Positions 1-9,378 of a stretch of 64,000 nt of DNA are shown one piece after another (position 1 is the first letter of the stretch; each line of letters starts with the position of its first letter). A program made the translations under genes and the position numbers. The notes under the pieces were generated by a model. It had not been told where the DNA came from. It was given only the letters and a program-made list of their open reading frames with translations, and made no database searches. This DNA is from Pseudoxanthomonas sp. Root630 (GTDB lineage: Bacteria > Pseudomonadota > Gammaproteobacteria > Xanthomonadales > Xanthomonadaceae). The DNA lies in contig NZ_LMGY01000016.1 in the NCBI RefSeq assembly GCF_001427585.1, positions 124,252 through 188,251 of the forward strand, written 5' to 3'.

Positions 1-2517
1 GAAGCTCGTGCGCAGGGTGGCTTCGATGGCGCCCATGAAGCCGCGCAGGATGCGGTCCTCGTCCAGGCTCGACACGCGATCCATCAGCTTCAGCAGCGAC
101 TGGTGCGCGGCCTCGATCTGCTGCTCGCGCTTGCCGCCACGGGCATCGACCAGGGCGGCCAGCGTCCTGGCAGCGGCTTCATCATCGCCCGCGAGCGACT
201 TCAGTTGCGCAGCGAAGCGCTCCTGGCCCTCCTTGATCTGCGCCTTGCTCTCGCTGCCGGTCGCCGGATCGAAGCGCGCTTCGAACAGTTCCACCAGCAG
301 GCGCGCCAACAGCGGATAGCGGTTGAGCGTTTCTTCCACGTAGCTCTGCGAGAACGGCACGCCGGTCTGCAGCAGGTACTTGCAGTAGCCGCGCAGCAGC
401 GCGACCTGGCGCCAGGCCAGTCCAGCGCCCAGCACCAGCTTGTTGAAGCCGTCGTTCTCCGCATCGCCGCGCCAGATGCACGCGAACGCATCCTCGAATG
501 CGGGCGCCAGGCGCTCGACGTCGAACGCGCCACTGGCCGGCTCGACTTCGAACTCCTGGATGTAGCGCGCACCCTGCGCGGTCTCGAGGCGGAACGGATG
601 TTCCGAAATCACGCGCAGGCCCATGTTCTCCATCAGCGGCAACGCATCGGAGAGCGGGATGTCGGTTTCCTGGCGATACAGGTTCAGGCGCAGGCGGCCC
701 TGGCCCGGCCGCTTGCGGCGCGACTCGTGCAGGCTCAGGCGTAGGTCGTCCTTGCCGGCCAGCGCGGCCAGGTGCTCGACATCACGGGCGGCGCCTTCCG
801 GCGACACCACTTCGATATAGCCCGCCGGCAGCGCACGGCCGTAACCGCCGGCCAGCAGCAATCCCTTGGATTCGCCATGGCGCGCGATCAGGGTCTCGCG
901 CAGGTCGTCCTGCCAGTTGCGCAACAGATGGGCGATGTCGCCTTCGAGCGATGCGGTGTCCACGTCGACCTGCTCACCGGCCTTCGGGCGGATGGTGAGG
1001 TGCAGCTGCGCCAGCGGCGACTCGCCGAGCAGCACGCTGCTGTCGACGTACTCCCCGCGCATCGCGTCCTTCAGCAGCGACTCGATGCGCAGGCGCACAT
1101 CGGTGTTGAAACGTTCGCGCGGGATGTAGACCAGCGCCGAGTAGAACCGGCCATAGCGGTCGCGACGCAGGAACAACTTGCTGCGCACGCGCTCCTGCAG
1201 GCCCAGGATGCCCATCGAGGTGCGGAAAAGTTCTTCGTCGCTGGACTGGAACAGCTCTTCGCGCGGCAGGGTTTCCAGGATGTGGCGCAGCGCCTTGCCG
1301 CTGTGGCCGCTGGGCGAAAGGCCGGACTTCTGCATCACGTACTCGTGGCGCTCGCGCACCAGCGGGATCTCCCACGGGCGGCGGTTGTAGGCGCTGGAGG
1401 TGTACAGGCCGATGAAACGCTGCTCGGCGATCGGGTTGCCTTGCGCATCGAACTCCAGCACGCCGATGTAGTCCATGTTGCCCGGGCGGTGCACGGTGGA
1501 GCGGCGGTTGGTCTTGGTGAGGATCAGCGCGTCCACCGAACCGCCCTGCGGCAGGTAGTGCGCGGCCAGCGTCTTGATGTTGCGCGGCGGCGTGGTGTCG
1601 CCCTCGCGCAGCAGGCCCAGGCCGCTGTCCTCGACGGCGCCGAGGATGCCGGTGCCCTTCTCCACGCGGTACTCGCGGTAGCCGAAGAAGGTGAAATGGT
1701 CGGCGGCGGCCCAGCGCATGAACTCCTGCGCCTCGCGGCGACCGTCATCGTCCACCGGCATGCGCCGGGTCGCCAGGTCGTCGGCGAGCGCCAGCATCTT
1801 CTCGCGCATGGCGCTCCAGTCGCGGACGATCGCGCGCACTTCCTCCAGCACGGTGCGGATGCGCTTCTCGATCTGCGCCATCTCCTCGGCCGGCAGGCGG
1901 TCGATCTCGAGCAGCATCAGCGATTCGGGCTTGCCCTCGCCGACGGCGGAGACCTTGCCGGCCTTGTCGCGGGTGAAACGCACCAGCGGGTGGCCGAGCA
2001 CGTGCACGCCGACGCTCATGTCGGCCAGCGCCATGCTCACCGAATCCACGAGGAACGGCATGTCCTCGTTGACGATCTGCAACACGGTGTGCGTCGACTC
2101 CCAGCCATGCGACTTCTGCGTGGCGTTGAACACGCGGACATTCGCGGTGCCCGGCTTGCGGGTACGCGCGAACGCGAGCATGTCGGTGGCGATGGCCGCC
2201 CAACCCTCCGCGCTATGGTGGGGGAACTCATCCTCCTCCATCCGCTTGTAGAACGCTTCGGTGAACGTCCGCGCTTCGGCCTGGGCCGCAGCGCCCGAAA
2301 CGCGCTTGCGGATCACCTCGAGGATGGGGGACAGCGAGAACGCCTCGCTCGCCTTCGTCGCCACTGCCTTGCCCTTCGCGGCCTTCGCCGCCTGCACCGG
2401 TCGGGCCGCCACCTTCTTGGTGGGGGTCGCCTTCGGGGTCACCGACTTGGTGGCCTTGGAGGCTTCCGGTTTTGGCGTTTGTTTCGAGGCTTTTTTCGGG
2501 CTGCGTGCAGCGTTCAT
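1..2517 (-). CDS. NAD-specific glutamate dehydrogenase, 180-kDa class (N-terminal part; runs off the window)
   Basis: Oxidative deamination of glutamate to 2-oxoglutarate with NAD+, feeding the TCA cycle. The window holds the first 839 codons of a family normally about 1,600 residues long; the frame is open to base 1, where it reads DEDRILRGFMGAIEATLRTSF, typical of the region just before the catalytic domain. The start ATG at 2517 opens a Lys/Ala/Thr-rich tail of about 55 residues (KKASK, TKKVAARP, KAAKGKA) before the conserved N-terminal domain, which includes VNEDMPFLVDSVSMA. There is no strong Shine-Dalgarno; a possible -10 (TACAAT) lies on the minus strand at 2559-2554. The dehydrogenase domain itself lies outside the window, so catalytic residues could not be checked. 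Identification is confident from the conserved stretches and frame length. Confidence 0.93.
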   Translation of the reverse strand, partial: MNAARSPKKASKQTPKPEASKATKSVTPKATPTKKVAARPVQAAKAAKGKAVATKASEAFSLSPILEVIRKRVSGAAAQAEARTFTEAFYKRMEEDEFPHHSAEGWAAIATDMLAFARTRKPGTANVRVFNATQKSHGWESTHTVLQIVNEDMPFLVDSVSMALADMSVGVHVLGHPLVRFTRDKAGKVSAVGEGKPESLMLLEIDRLPAEEMAQIEKRIRTVLEEVRAIVRDWSAMREKMLALADDLATRRMPVDDDGRREAQEFMRWAAADHFTFFGYREYRVEKGTGILGAVEDSGLGLLREGDTTPPRNIKTLAAHYLPQGGSVDALILTKTNRRSTVHRPGNMDYIGVLEFDAQGNPIAEQRFIGLYTSSAYNRRPWEIPLVRERHEYVMQKSGLSPSGHSGKALRHILETLPREELFQSSDEELFRTSMGILGLQERVRSKLFLRRDRYGRFYSALVYIPRERFNTDVRLRIESLLKDAMRGEYVDSSVLLGESPLAQLHLTIRPKAGEQVDVDTASLEGDIAHLLRNWQDDLRETLIARHGESKGLLLAGGYGRALPAGYIEVVSPEGAARDVEHLAALAGKDDLRLSLHESRRKRPGQGRLRLNLYRQETDIPLSDALPLMENMGLRVISEHPFRLETAQGARYIQEFEVEPASGAFDVERLAPAFEDAFACIWRGDAENDGFNKLVLGAGLAWRQVALLRGYCKYLLQTGVPFSQSYVEETLNRYPLLARLLVELFEARFDPATGSESKAQIKEGQERFAAQLKSLAGDDEAAARTLAALVDARGGKREQQIEAAHQSLLKLMDRVSSLDEDRILRGFMGAIEATLRTSF

Positions 2518-2818
2518 GCAGGGAGTGGCTCAACGATTGGTAGTCGAATGGTCATTGTATCCCCCGACACCATGACAAGACTTGCTGCGCGGCCACATAA
2601 GCATCGCTTGCAAACGCGTGCCGGATTTGTTTGGAACGCTTGCTCGGGATGGGTAGCGGATTGCCGTCGGAGGTGCACCCAGAACCATGCGGGAGCGCAT
2701 GGACACCCGCGCACCCCGTCACGCCGCCATAACAAGGAGGCGTGCCTGCTTTGTGCACGGAAATGCCCTGAAATCAAGGCTGTGAAATTTGTAAACTGGA
2801 CGGTATAGTCTAGTCCGC
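2518..2818. other. Intergenic region between divergent gdh and tetR
   Basis: About 300 bases without a convincing gene. It must carry the promoters of the glutamate dehydrogenase gene (minus strand, possible -10 TACAAT at 2559-2554) and of the tetR-efflux operon (plus strand, -10 TATAGT at 2804-2809). Open frames crossing it are continuations of antisense frames and show no family signature. Nothing else structured is seen, apart from the imperfect dyad next to the tetR start. Confidence 0.6.
2781..2818 (+). promoter_or_regulatory. tetR promoter and probable TetR operator; nearly leaderless start
   Basis: A -10 hexamer TATAGT (2804-2809) ends only nine bases before the tetR ATG at 2819, so the transcript should begin within a few bases of the start codon; no Shine-Dalgarno is present. 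An imperfect dyad, ACTGGAC (2795-2801) and GTCTAGT (2808-2814, 6 of 7 complementary), overlaps the -10 and is a natural site for autorepression. The -35 is poorly conserved. Promoter and operator are inferred by eye. Confidence 0.45.
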
Positions 2819-3529
2819 ATGCGCCCTGCCCCCACCCTCTCCGCGCCCGACCAGCGTCGCTCCCGCGTCCACCAGGCCGTGCGCGAACTCATGGCCGAAC
2901 AGGGCTTCCGCATCAGCATGGATGCGGTCGCGGCGCGCGCCGGTTGTTCGAAGCAGACGCTTTACGCCCACTTCGGCAGCAAGCAGGAACTGCTGCGCAG
3001 CGTGATCGCCGAGCACCAGGAACTGGCGACCGCGCAACTTTCGCCGACGGCGGAGGAGCCGCGCGAGGCGCTGCTGGCCTTTGCCGAGGAACACCTGCGC
3101 CACCTGTGCGACCCGTCGGTGGTCGCCGCCAGCCAGTTGCTGGCCGCAGAGGCGCACCAATTTCCCCAGGAAGCGCGCGACCTTTACCGCGACGCCTGCG
3201 ATACTCTCGTGCAGCGCCTCGCCGCCTGGCTGCAACACGCCATGGACCAGGAATGGCTGAGGCATGACGACCCGCTCTACGCCGCGGAGTTGCTGCTCAG
3301 CATGATCGTCGGGATGGATTTCGAGCGACAACGCTTCGGCGTACCCCATCGTGCCGGCCGCCAGGCGCGCCAACGGTGGTCGGTGTTCGCGGTGGATACC
3401 TTCCTGCGTGCGTTCGCGCTTTCCCCCGACGACGAACCTGCTTCTCCGGGCCAGCCCTCTGGCCGTCGCATCCGCTCGTTGCGCCCCCTTCCCACGTCTT
3501 CAAGAAAAAGAAACGGAGCTTCCCCATGA
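2819..3529 (+). CDS. TetR/AcrR-family transcriptional regulator of the downstream RND pump
   Basis: 236-residue TetR repressor. The N-terminal helix-turn-helix spans about residues 14-60 (MDAVAARAGCSKQTLYAHFGSK); the ligand-binding half contains the AefR-type pattern around LLAAEAHQFPQEARDLYRDAC. The stop codon overlaps the start of the adaptor gene (ATGA at 3526-3529), so regulator and pump are translationally coupled and co-transcribed instead of divergent as in acrR/acrAB. That layout suggests autoregulation of the whole operon. The inducer cannot be inferred. The C-terminal 25 residues are Arg/Ser/Pro-rich and outside the conserved domain. Confidence 0.9.
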   Translation: MRPAPTLSAPDQRRSRVHQAVRELMAEQGFRISMDAVAARAGCSKQTLYAHFGSKQELLRSVIAEHQELATAQLSPTAEEPREALLAFAEEHLRHLCDPSVVAASQLLAAEAHQFPQEARDLYRDACDTLVQRLAAWLQHAMDQEWLRHDDPLYAAELLLSMIVGMDFERQRFGVPHRAGRQARQRWSVFAVDTFLRAFALSPDDEPASPGQPSGRRIRSLRPLPTSSRKRNGASP

Positions 3530-4707
3530 CGTCCCCCGTCCGTCCCCTTGTCCTGGCCAGCGCCCTGCTCGCGGTCCTGGCCGCCTGCAGCAAGCCCGAG
3601 CAGCAGCAGATGCCCCCGCCTGAAGTTGTGGTCGCGACCGCCACACCGCAGAACGTACCCCTGCAGCGCGATCTCGTCGGCCGTCTGTCGCCGTTCCGCA
3701 GTTCCGATGTGCGCGCCCGCGTGGCCGGCGTCGTGCAGAAGCGCGTGTACCAGGAAGGCAGCGACGTGAAGGAAGGCCAGGTACTGTTCCTGATCGACCC
3801 GGCGCCGCTGCAGGCGTCGTTGAGCGCGGCGCAGGCCAACCTCGCCTCGGCGCAGGCGACCTACGCCAATGCGAAGGTCTCCGCCGACCGTGCGCGCCAG
3901 TTGGCACCGCAGAAGTTCGTGTCCAAGTCCGACCTCGACAACGCCGAAGCCGCAGAGCGCAGCGCCGCTGCCGCCGTGCAGCAGGCGCGTGCCAACGTCG
4001 AGACCGCCCGCATCAACCTGGGCTACGCCAGCGTCACCGCGCCGATCTCCGGCCGCGCCGGCAAGCAGCAGGTCACCGAGGGCGCGCTGGTCGGCCAGGG
4101 CGATGCCACGCTGCTGACCACGATCGACCAGATCGATCCGCTGTACGCCAACTTCTCGATGAGCTCCAGCGAGCTGCAGGCCATCCAGCAGGCACAGGGC
4201 GAAGGCAAGGTCGAGCTGGCCGGCGCAGGCCAGCGCACGGTGCAGATCGTCCTCCCGAACGGCCAGGTCATCGACCAGACCGGCACGCTGGACTTCTCCG
4301 ACACCGTGGTCGATCCGGCCACCGGCAGCGTTTCGCTGCGCGCCACCGTGCCCAACGCAGGCCGCACGCTGCTGCCGGGCACCTTCGTCACCCTGCGTGC
4401 GACGCTGGGCGAGCAGAAGGGCGCCTTCCTGATCCCGCAGGGCGCGGTCCAGCGCGACACCGTCAGCGCCTACGCGATGATCGTCGGCAAGGACGGCAAC
4501 GTCGTCCGCAAGAACGTCGTCACCCAGCAGGCCGTGGGCGCGGACTGGCTGGTCACCGACGGCCTCGCCGCCGGCGACCAGGTGATCGTCGAGGGGCTGC
4601 AGAAGGTCAAGGAAGGCGCGCCCGCGAAGGGCATCACCGCCGAACAGGCCGCCGCCGCCAAGGCCGCGCAGGCCAAGCCGGCGCCCGCGCAAGGCAAGGC
4701 CGAGTAA
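3526..4707 (+). CDS. RND efflux periplasmic adaptor lipoprotein (AcrA/MexA type)
   Basis: 393-residue membrane fusion protein linking the inner-membrane pump to an outer-membrane channel. Signal peptide with lipobox LAAC (lipidated Cys at residue 21), then the barrel-sandwich/lipoyl half (RVAGVVQKRVYQEGSDVKEGQ), a coiled-coil hairpin of about residues 95-165 rich in Ala/Gln, and the beta-barrel and membrane-proximal domains (PNAGRTLLPGTFV, LIPQGAVQRD). The start is ATG 3526, preceded by GGAG at 3515 and overlapping the tetR stop. The gene sits 15 bases ahead of the pump gene. No outer-membrane factor gene follows, so a TolC/OprM encoded elsewhere must complete the complex. Confidence 0.93.
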   Translation: MTSPVRPLVLASALLAVLAACSKPEQQQMPPPEVVVATATPQNVPLQRDLVGRLSPFRSSDVRARVAGVVQKRVYQEGSDVKEGQVLFLIDPAPLQASLSAAQANLASAQATYANAKVSADRARQLAPQKFVSKSDLDNAEAAERSAAAAVQQARANVETARINLGYASVTAPISGRAGKQQVTEGALVGQGDATLLTTIDQIDPLYANFSMSSSELQAIQQAQGEGKVELAGAGQRTVQIVLPNGQVIDQTGTLDFSDTVVDPATGSVSLRATVPNAGRTLLPGTFVTLRATLGEQKGAFLIPQGAVQRDTVSAYAMIVGKDGNVVRKNVVTQQAVGADWLVTDGLAAGDQVIVEGLQKVKEGAPAKGITAEQAAAAKAAQAKPAPAQGKAE

Positions 4708-4722
4708 GAAGGACCCTCCCCC

Positions 4723-7700
4723 ATGCCCAAGTTCTTCATCAACCACCCGATCTTTGCCTGGGTCGTGTCGATCCTGATCTCGCTCGCCGGCGTGATCTCG
4801 ATCCTCAACCTCGGCATCGAGTCCTATCCATCGATCGCACCGCCGCAGGTGACGGTCAGCGCGACCTATCCCGGCGCCAGCGCCGAAACCACCGAACGTT
4901 CGGTCACCCAGGTGATCGAGCAGCAGCTGACCGGCATCGACAACCTGCTGTACTTCAGCTCCAGCTCCAGTTCTGCCGGCCAGGCGTCGATCACCCTGAC
5001 CTTCCAGACCGGCACCGACGCGGACATCGCCCAGGTGCAGGTGCAGAACAAGGTGTCCCTGGCCACGCCGCGGTTGCCCAGCGAAGTCACCGCGCAGGGC
5101 GTGGTGGTCGCGAAGGCCAACGCGGGCTTCCTGATGGTGGTGGGCCTGCAGTCCGACAACCCGAGCATCGACCGCAACCGCCTGAACGACATCGTCGCCT
5201 CGCGCGTGCTGGACCAGATCGCACGCGTGCCCGGCGTCGGCAGCACGCAGCACTTCGGTTCCGAGTACGCCATGAACCTGTGGCTGGACCCGGGCAAGCT
5301 GCAGGGCTTCAACCTGTCGGCCACCGAAGTGCTCACCGCCGTGCGTGCACAGAACGTGCAGTTCGCCGCCGGCTCGGTCGGTTCCGATCCCGCGCCCGAA
5401 GGCCAGGCCTTCACGGCGACCGTGTCCGCCGAGGGTCGTTTCACGTCGCCTGAGCAGTTCGAGCAGATCATCCTGCGTGCCAACAGCGACGGCTCCACCG
5501 TTCGCCTGAAGGACGTGGCGCGCGTCGAGTTCGGCGCCCAGAACTTCGGTTTCGACACGCAGTTCAACGGCAAGCCGGTCGGCGCGTTCGCCATCCAGCT
5601 GCTGCCGGGTGCCAACGCGCTGAACGTGGCCGAGGCCGTGCGCGCCAAGATGGACGAGCTGCAGCCCAGCTTCCCGCCGGGTGTCAGCTGGTTCTCCCCG
5701 TACGACACCACCACGTTCGTGAAGATCTCGATCGAGGAAGTGGTCAAGACGCTGATCGAGGCCGTGATCCTGGTGTTCCTGGTGATGCTGGTGTTCCTGC
5801 AGAACTTCCGCGCCACCATCATCCCCACCCTGGTCATCCCGGTCGCGCTGCTGGGCACGTTCTGGGGCCTCAGCGTCATCGGCTTCACCATCAACCAGCT
5901 GACGATGTTCGCGCTGGTGCTGGCCATCGGTATCGTGGTCGACGACGCGATCGTGGTGATCGAGAACGTCGAACGCATCATGGCGGAAGAGAAACTGCCG
6001 CCGCGCGAAGCGACCATCAAGGCGATGGGCCAGATCACCGGCGCCGTCATCGCGATCACCGTGGTGCTGGCGGCGGTGTTCATCCCGTCGGCCCTCCAGG
6101 GCGGCGCATCGGGCGAGATCTACAAGCAGTTCGCGCTGACCATCGCCATCTCGATGGCGTTCTCGGCCTTCCTGGCGCTGGGCTTCACGCCGGCGTTGTG
6201 CGCGACCTTCCTGAAGCAGCACGAGCACGACAGCCACGAGAAGAAGAACATCGTCTTCCGTACGTTCGAGAAGTACTACGGCAAGATCGAGAAGACCTAT
6301 GTGGGCCACATCGGCTCGGCCATCAAGCATGCGCCGCGCTGGATGGTGGTGTTCGCCCTGCTGACGGTGCTGGCGGGCTTCCTGTTCACGCGCCTGCCCA
6401 GCAGCTTCGTGCCGGAAGAAGACCAGGGTTATGCGCTGGCCATCGTGCAGTTGCCGCCGGGCAACTCCCTGCAGAAGACCAAGCAGGTGTTCAACCAGGT
6501 CCGCGGCACGCTGCAGCAGATGGACGGCTTCGACGGCGTGATGGAGGTGGCCGGCTTCAGCTTCCTGGGCCGCGGCGAGAACGTCGGCATGGCGTTCATC
6601 CGGCTCAAGCCCTGGGACGAGCGCGACGTCACCGTGCCCGAGTTCATCCAGCAGGCCAACCAGCGCCTGTACGGCATCAAGGGCGCGCAGATCTTCGTGG
6701 TGAACCTGCCGACCATCCAGGGCCTGGGCCAGTTCGGCGGCTTCGACATGTGGCTGCAGGACCGCGCCGGCCTGGGCCAGGAAGCCCTGATGTCCGCGCG
6801 CAACCAGTTGCTGGGCGCGGCTTCGCAGGACCCGAGCCTGATGGCGGTCCGCCCGAACACGCTGGAAAACGCACCGCAGCTGCAATTGCACGTGGATCGC
6901 GTGCAGGCGCAGGCGATGGGGTTGTCGGTCAGCGACATCTACAACGGCATCCAGTTGATGCTCGCGCCGGTGTACGTGAACGACTTCTTCTATGAGGGCC
7001 GCATCAAGCGCGTGAACATGCGTGCCGACGCCGCTTACCGTACCGGCGCCGACTCGCTGGGCCGCATCTACACGCCCAGCAGCCAGCAGACCGATGCCTC
7101 CGGCGGTCGCGCGATGATCCCGCTGTCCAACGTGGTGCAGTCCAGCTGGGCGTCGGTGCCGCCGTCGCTGTCGCGCTACAACGGCTATTCGGCGGTGAAC
7201 ATCAACGGTTCCGCCGCGCCGGGCAGTTCGTCCGGCCAGTCGATGACCACGATGGAGCACATCGTCACCGACCAGCTGCCGCAGGGCTTCGGCTACGACT
7301 GGAGCGGCATGTCGTACCAGGAGATCCTGGCCGGCAACAGCGCCACGCTGCTGATGGTGCTGTCGATCGTGGTGGTGTTCCTCTGCCTCGCCGCGCTGTA
7401 CGAAAGCTGGTCGATCCCGGTCGCCGTGCTGCTGGTCGTGCCGCTGGGTGCCCTGGGTGCGGTGCTCTTCACCATGCTGCGCCCGGGCCTGTCGAACGAC
7501 CTCTTCTTCAAGATCGGCCTGATCACCATCATCGGCCTGGCGGCGAAGAACGCGATCCTGATCGTGGAGTTCGCGGTCATGGAGCGCAAGCAGGGCAAGA
7601 CGCTGCGCGAAGCGGTGGTATCGGCGTCGCACCTGCGCTTCCGCCCCATCCTGATGACCTCGTTCGCCTTCATCATGGGCGTGCTGCCGATGGCGATCTC

Positions 7701-7890
7701 CACGGGCGCGGGCGCCAACGCACGCCACGCCATCGGCACCGGTGTCATCGGCGGCATGATGTTCGCTACCTTCCTCGGCCTGCTGCTGATCCCGGTGTTC
7801 TTCGTGTCGGTCCGGCGCATGCTGGGCGACAAGATGGACGAGCCGTCGAAGGAGTACCTGGAGGAACAGGGCAGACCCGCCTCCCGCTGA
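4723..7890 (+). CDS. RND multidrug efflux pump, HAE1 family (AcrB type)
   Basis: 1,055-residue proton-driven inner-membrane drug exporter. It begins MPKFFINHPIFAWVVS as in AcrB, with twelve predicted transmembrane helices in two halves separated by large periplasmic loops. The TM4 segment reads LAIGIVVDDAIVVIENVER and contains the paired Asp residues of the proton relay; the TM10-11 region carries the conserved GLAAKNAILIVEFA. Length is normal for the family. It lies directly behind its adaptor gene and is followed by a rho-independent terminator at 7911. Substrates cannot be assigned from sequence; AcrB-like pumps usually export lipophilic antibiotics and biocides. Confidence 0.95.
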   Translation: MPKFFINHPIFAWVVSILISLAGVISILNLGIESYPSIAPPQVTVSATYPGASAETTERSVTQVIEQQLTGIDNLLYFSSSSSSAGQASITLTFQTGTDADIAQVQVQNKVSLATPRLPSEVTAQGVVVAKANAGFLMVVGLQSDNPSIDRNRLNDIVASRVLDQIARVPGVGSTQHFGSEYAMNLWLDPGKLQGFNLSATEVLTAVRAQNVQFAAGSVGSDPAPEGQAFTATVSAEGRFTSPEQFEQIILRANSDGSTVRLKDVARVEFGAQNFGFDTQFNGKPVGAFAIQLLPGANALNVAEAVRAKMDELQPSFPPGVSWFSPYDTTTFVKISIEEVVKTLIEAVILVFLVMLVFLQNFRATIIPTLVIPVALLGTFWGLSVIGFTINQLTMFALVLAIGIVVDDAIVVIENVERIMAEEKLPPREATIKAMGQITGAVIAITVVLAAVFIPSALQGGASGEIYKQFALTIAISMAFSAFLALGFTPALCATFLKQHEHDSHEKKNIVFRTFEKYYGKIEKTYVGHIGSAIKHAPRWMVVFALLTVLAGFLFTRLPSSFVPEEDQGYALAIVQLPPGNSLQKTKQVFNQVRGTLQQMDGFDGVMEVAGFSFLGRGENVGMAFIRLKPWDERDVTVPEFIQQANQRLYGIKGAQIFVVNLPTIQGLGQFGGFDMWLQDRAGLGQEALMSARNQLLGAASQDPSLMAVRPNTLENAPQLQLHVDRVQAQAMGLSVSDIYNGIQLMLAPVYVNDFFYEGRIKRVNMRADAAYRTGADSLGRIYTPSSQQTDASGGRAMIPLSNVVQSSWASVPPSLSRYNGYSAVNINGSAAPGSSSGQSMTTMEHIVTDQLPQGFGYDWSGMSYQEILAGNSATLLMVLSIVVVFLCLAALYESWSIPVAVLLVVPLGALGAVLFTMLRPGLSNDLFFKIGLITIIGLAAKNAILIVEFAVMERKQGKTLREAVVSASHLRFRPILMTSFAFIMGVLPMAISTGAGANARHAIGTGVIGGMMFATFLGLLLIPVFFVSVRRMLGDKMDEPSKEYLEEQGRPASR

Positions 7891-7910
7891 TTCGACCTGT
7901 CCGCTGCGAG

Positions 7911-7940
7911 AAAGCCCCGGTTCTGCCGGGGCTTTTTCTT
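7911..7940 (+). terminator. Rho-independent terminator of the tetR-RND operon
   Basis: Stem of AAAGCCCCGG paired with CCGGGGCTTT around a short TTCTG-type loop, then a T-rich tail (TTTTTCTTT), 20 bases after the pump stop codon. It separates the first efflux operon from the second adaptor/pump pair. Confidence 0.9.
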
Positions 7941-8168
7941 TGCATCGAGGGCGTCGTGAGCTTCCGGTTGTCCGCGATGATCCGCTTTCTGCGTGTCCGG
8001 CGGACGGCCCTGGTTGCATGCCTCATGAGGACGTTGGCGAAGCCGGTAAACGAACCGCACTTCTAGCCCGCGTCTCAAATCGTGATAATCCGGCGCTTCA
8101 TGCTGTCGAACCGGGCCTCGCCCGTTCGTCGCCCTGACGACCTCCCTGACCTGCCGAAGACCTCCCCC

Positions 8169-9365
8169 ATGACACGGAAAGACCCCAACGCACGGAAAAA
8201 GCCCTCTACCCCCCTGCGCATGACCCTCATGCTGTTGGCGGTGGTGATCGTCTTCGGCGGCGTGTTCGCTGCCAAGGCCATCATGAGCAAGGGCATGAAC
8301 GCCTTCTTCGACACCATGCCCCAGCCCGCTTCCACGGTCACCGACTGGACGGCGAAGGAAGAGGAATGGGTCGACGCGCAGCAGGCCGTGGGCACGTTCG
8401 TGGCCATCAACGGCACCGACGTCACCACCGAAGCCGGCGGTGTGGTCCGCAGCCTGTCGATCGACGTGGGCAAGCCGGTCAAGGCCGGCACGGTGCTCGC
8501 CCAGCTCAACACGGCCAATGAACTGGCGGTGCTCAAATCGCTGGAAGCCTCGGCCAAGCTGGCCACCGTGCAGCGCGACCGCTGGCAGGCGCTCGCGCGC
8601 GACAAGCTGGTCTCGCAGGCCGAAGCCGAAGAGCGCGCCACGGTGGCCGCGACCTCGCTGGCCCAGGTGGAGGCGCAGCGTGCATTGATCGCGCAGAAGA
8701 CGATCCGCGCACCGTTCGACGGCGTACTCGGCATCCGCCAGGTGAACCTCGGCCAGTTCATCAACCCGGGCGACCCCATCGTCAGCCTGCAGGCGCTGGA
8801 CCCGATCTACCTCGACTTCACCCTGCCCGAGCGCCAGGTCGGCCAGGTGCTGCCGGGTACCGCCATCCGCGCGACCGTCGACGCGCTGCCGGGCCAGGTC
8901 TTCGAAGGCAAGGTGACCGCCGTCGAGCCGCAGGTCGATGCCGCTACCCGCAATTTCAAAGTGCAGGCCACGCTGGACAACGGCGAATACAACCTGCGCC
9001 CCGGCGCGTTCGCGCACGTCGGTTTCGACACCGGCGACAGCCGCAAGGTGGTGGTGGTGCCGCAGACGGCGATCAGCTTCAACCCGTACGGCAACGCGGT
9101 GTACGTGATCCAGGACGTGCAGCGCGCCGAAGGCGAGAAGGACGCGCAGGGCAAGCCGCTCACCGGCAAGAAGCTGGTCGTGCGCCAGCGCTTCGTGAAG
9201 ACCGGCGCCACCCGCGGCGACCTGATCGCCATTACCGAAGGCCTGAAGCCGGGTGAGCGCGTGGCGACGACCGGCCTGCTCAAGTTGCGCAACGACGCCG
9301 AGGTGGTGGTGAACAACAAGGTGCAGCCGGTGACCGAGGCCCAGCCGAAGCCCGAGAACCGCTGA
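8169..9365 (+). CDS. RND efflux periplasmic adaptor, N-terminally membrane anchored
   Basis: 398-residue membrane fusion protein of a second RND system. Unlike the first adaptor it has no lipobox; a single hydrophobic helix (LMLLAVVIVFGGVFAAKAI, about residues 20-38) acts as anchor. Adaptor domains follow: lipoyl half-motifs (GGVVRSLSIDVGKPVKAGTVLAQLN), a short coiled coil (about 120-165), IRAPFDGVLGIRQVNLGQFI, and the barrel. The start is uncertain. ATG 8169 fits the usual short basic N-terminus but lacks a clear Shine-Dalgarno; in-frame ATGs at 8100 and 8082 would lengthen it, and a GATAAT -10-like hexamer at 8084-8089 could drive a near-leaderless start at 8100. The pump gene follows after 13 bases. 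Confidence 0.9.
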   Translation: MTRKDPNARKKPSTPLRMTLMLLAVVIVFGGVFAAKAIMSKGMNAFFDTMPQPASTVTDWTAKEEEWVDAQQAVGTFVAINGTDVTTEAGGVVRSLSIDVGKPVKAGTVLAQLNTANELAVLKSLEASAKLATVQRDRWQALARDKLVSQAEAEERATVAATSLAQVEAQRALIAQKTIRAPFDGVLGIRQVNLGQFINPGDPIVSLQALDPIYLDFTLPERQVGQVLPGTAIRATVDALPGQVFEGKVTAVEPQVDAATRNFKVQATLDNGEYNLRPGAFAHVGFDTGDSRKVVVVPQTAISFNPYGNAVYVIQDVQRAEGEKDAQGKPLTGKKLVVRQRFVKTGATRGDLIAITEGLKPGERVATTGLLKLRNDAEVVVNNKVQPVTEAQPKPENR

Positions 9366-9378
9366 CGGAGCGCCCGGC

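Noticed and set aside
772-2808. 678-codon plus-strand frame opposite the glutamate dehydrogenase gene
   Set aside because: Low-complexity His/Arg/Leu composition, no family pattern, and complete overlap with the real dehydrogenase.
3277-8019. Very long minus-strand open frame (about 1,580 codons) opposite the first efflux operon
   Set aside because: Its product is a His/Arg/Gln/Val-rich string without domains and it exactly opposes two clearly real genes. High GC and codon bias keep this antisense frame open.
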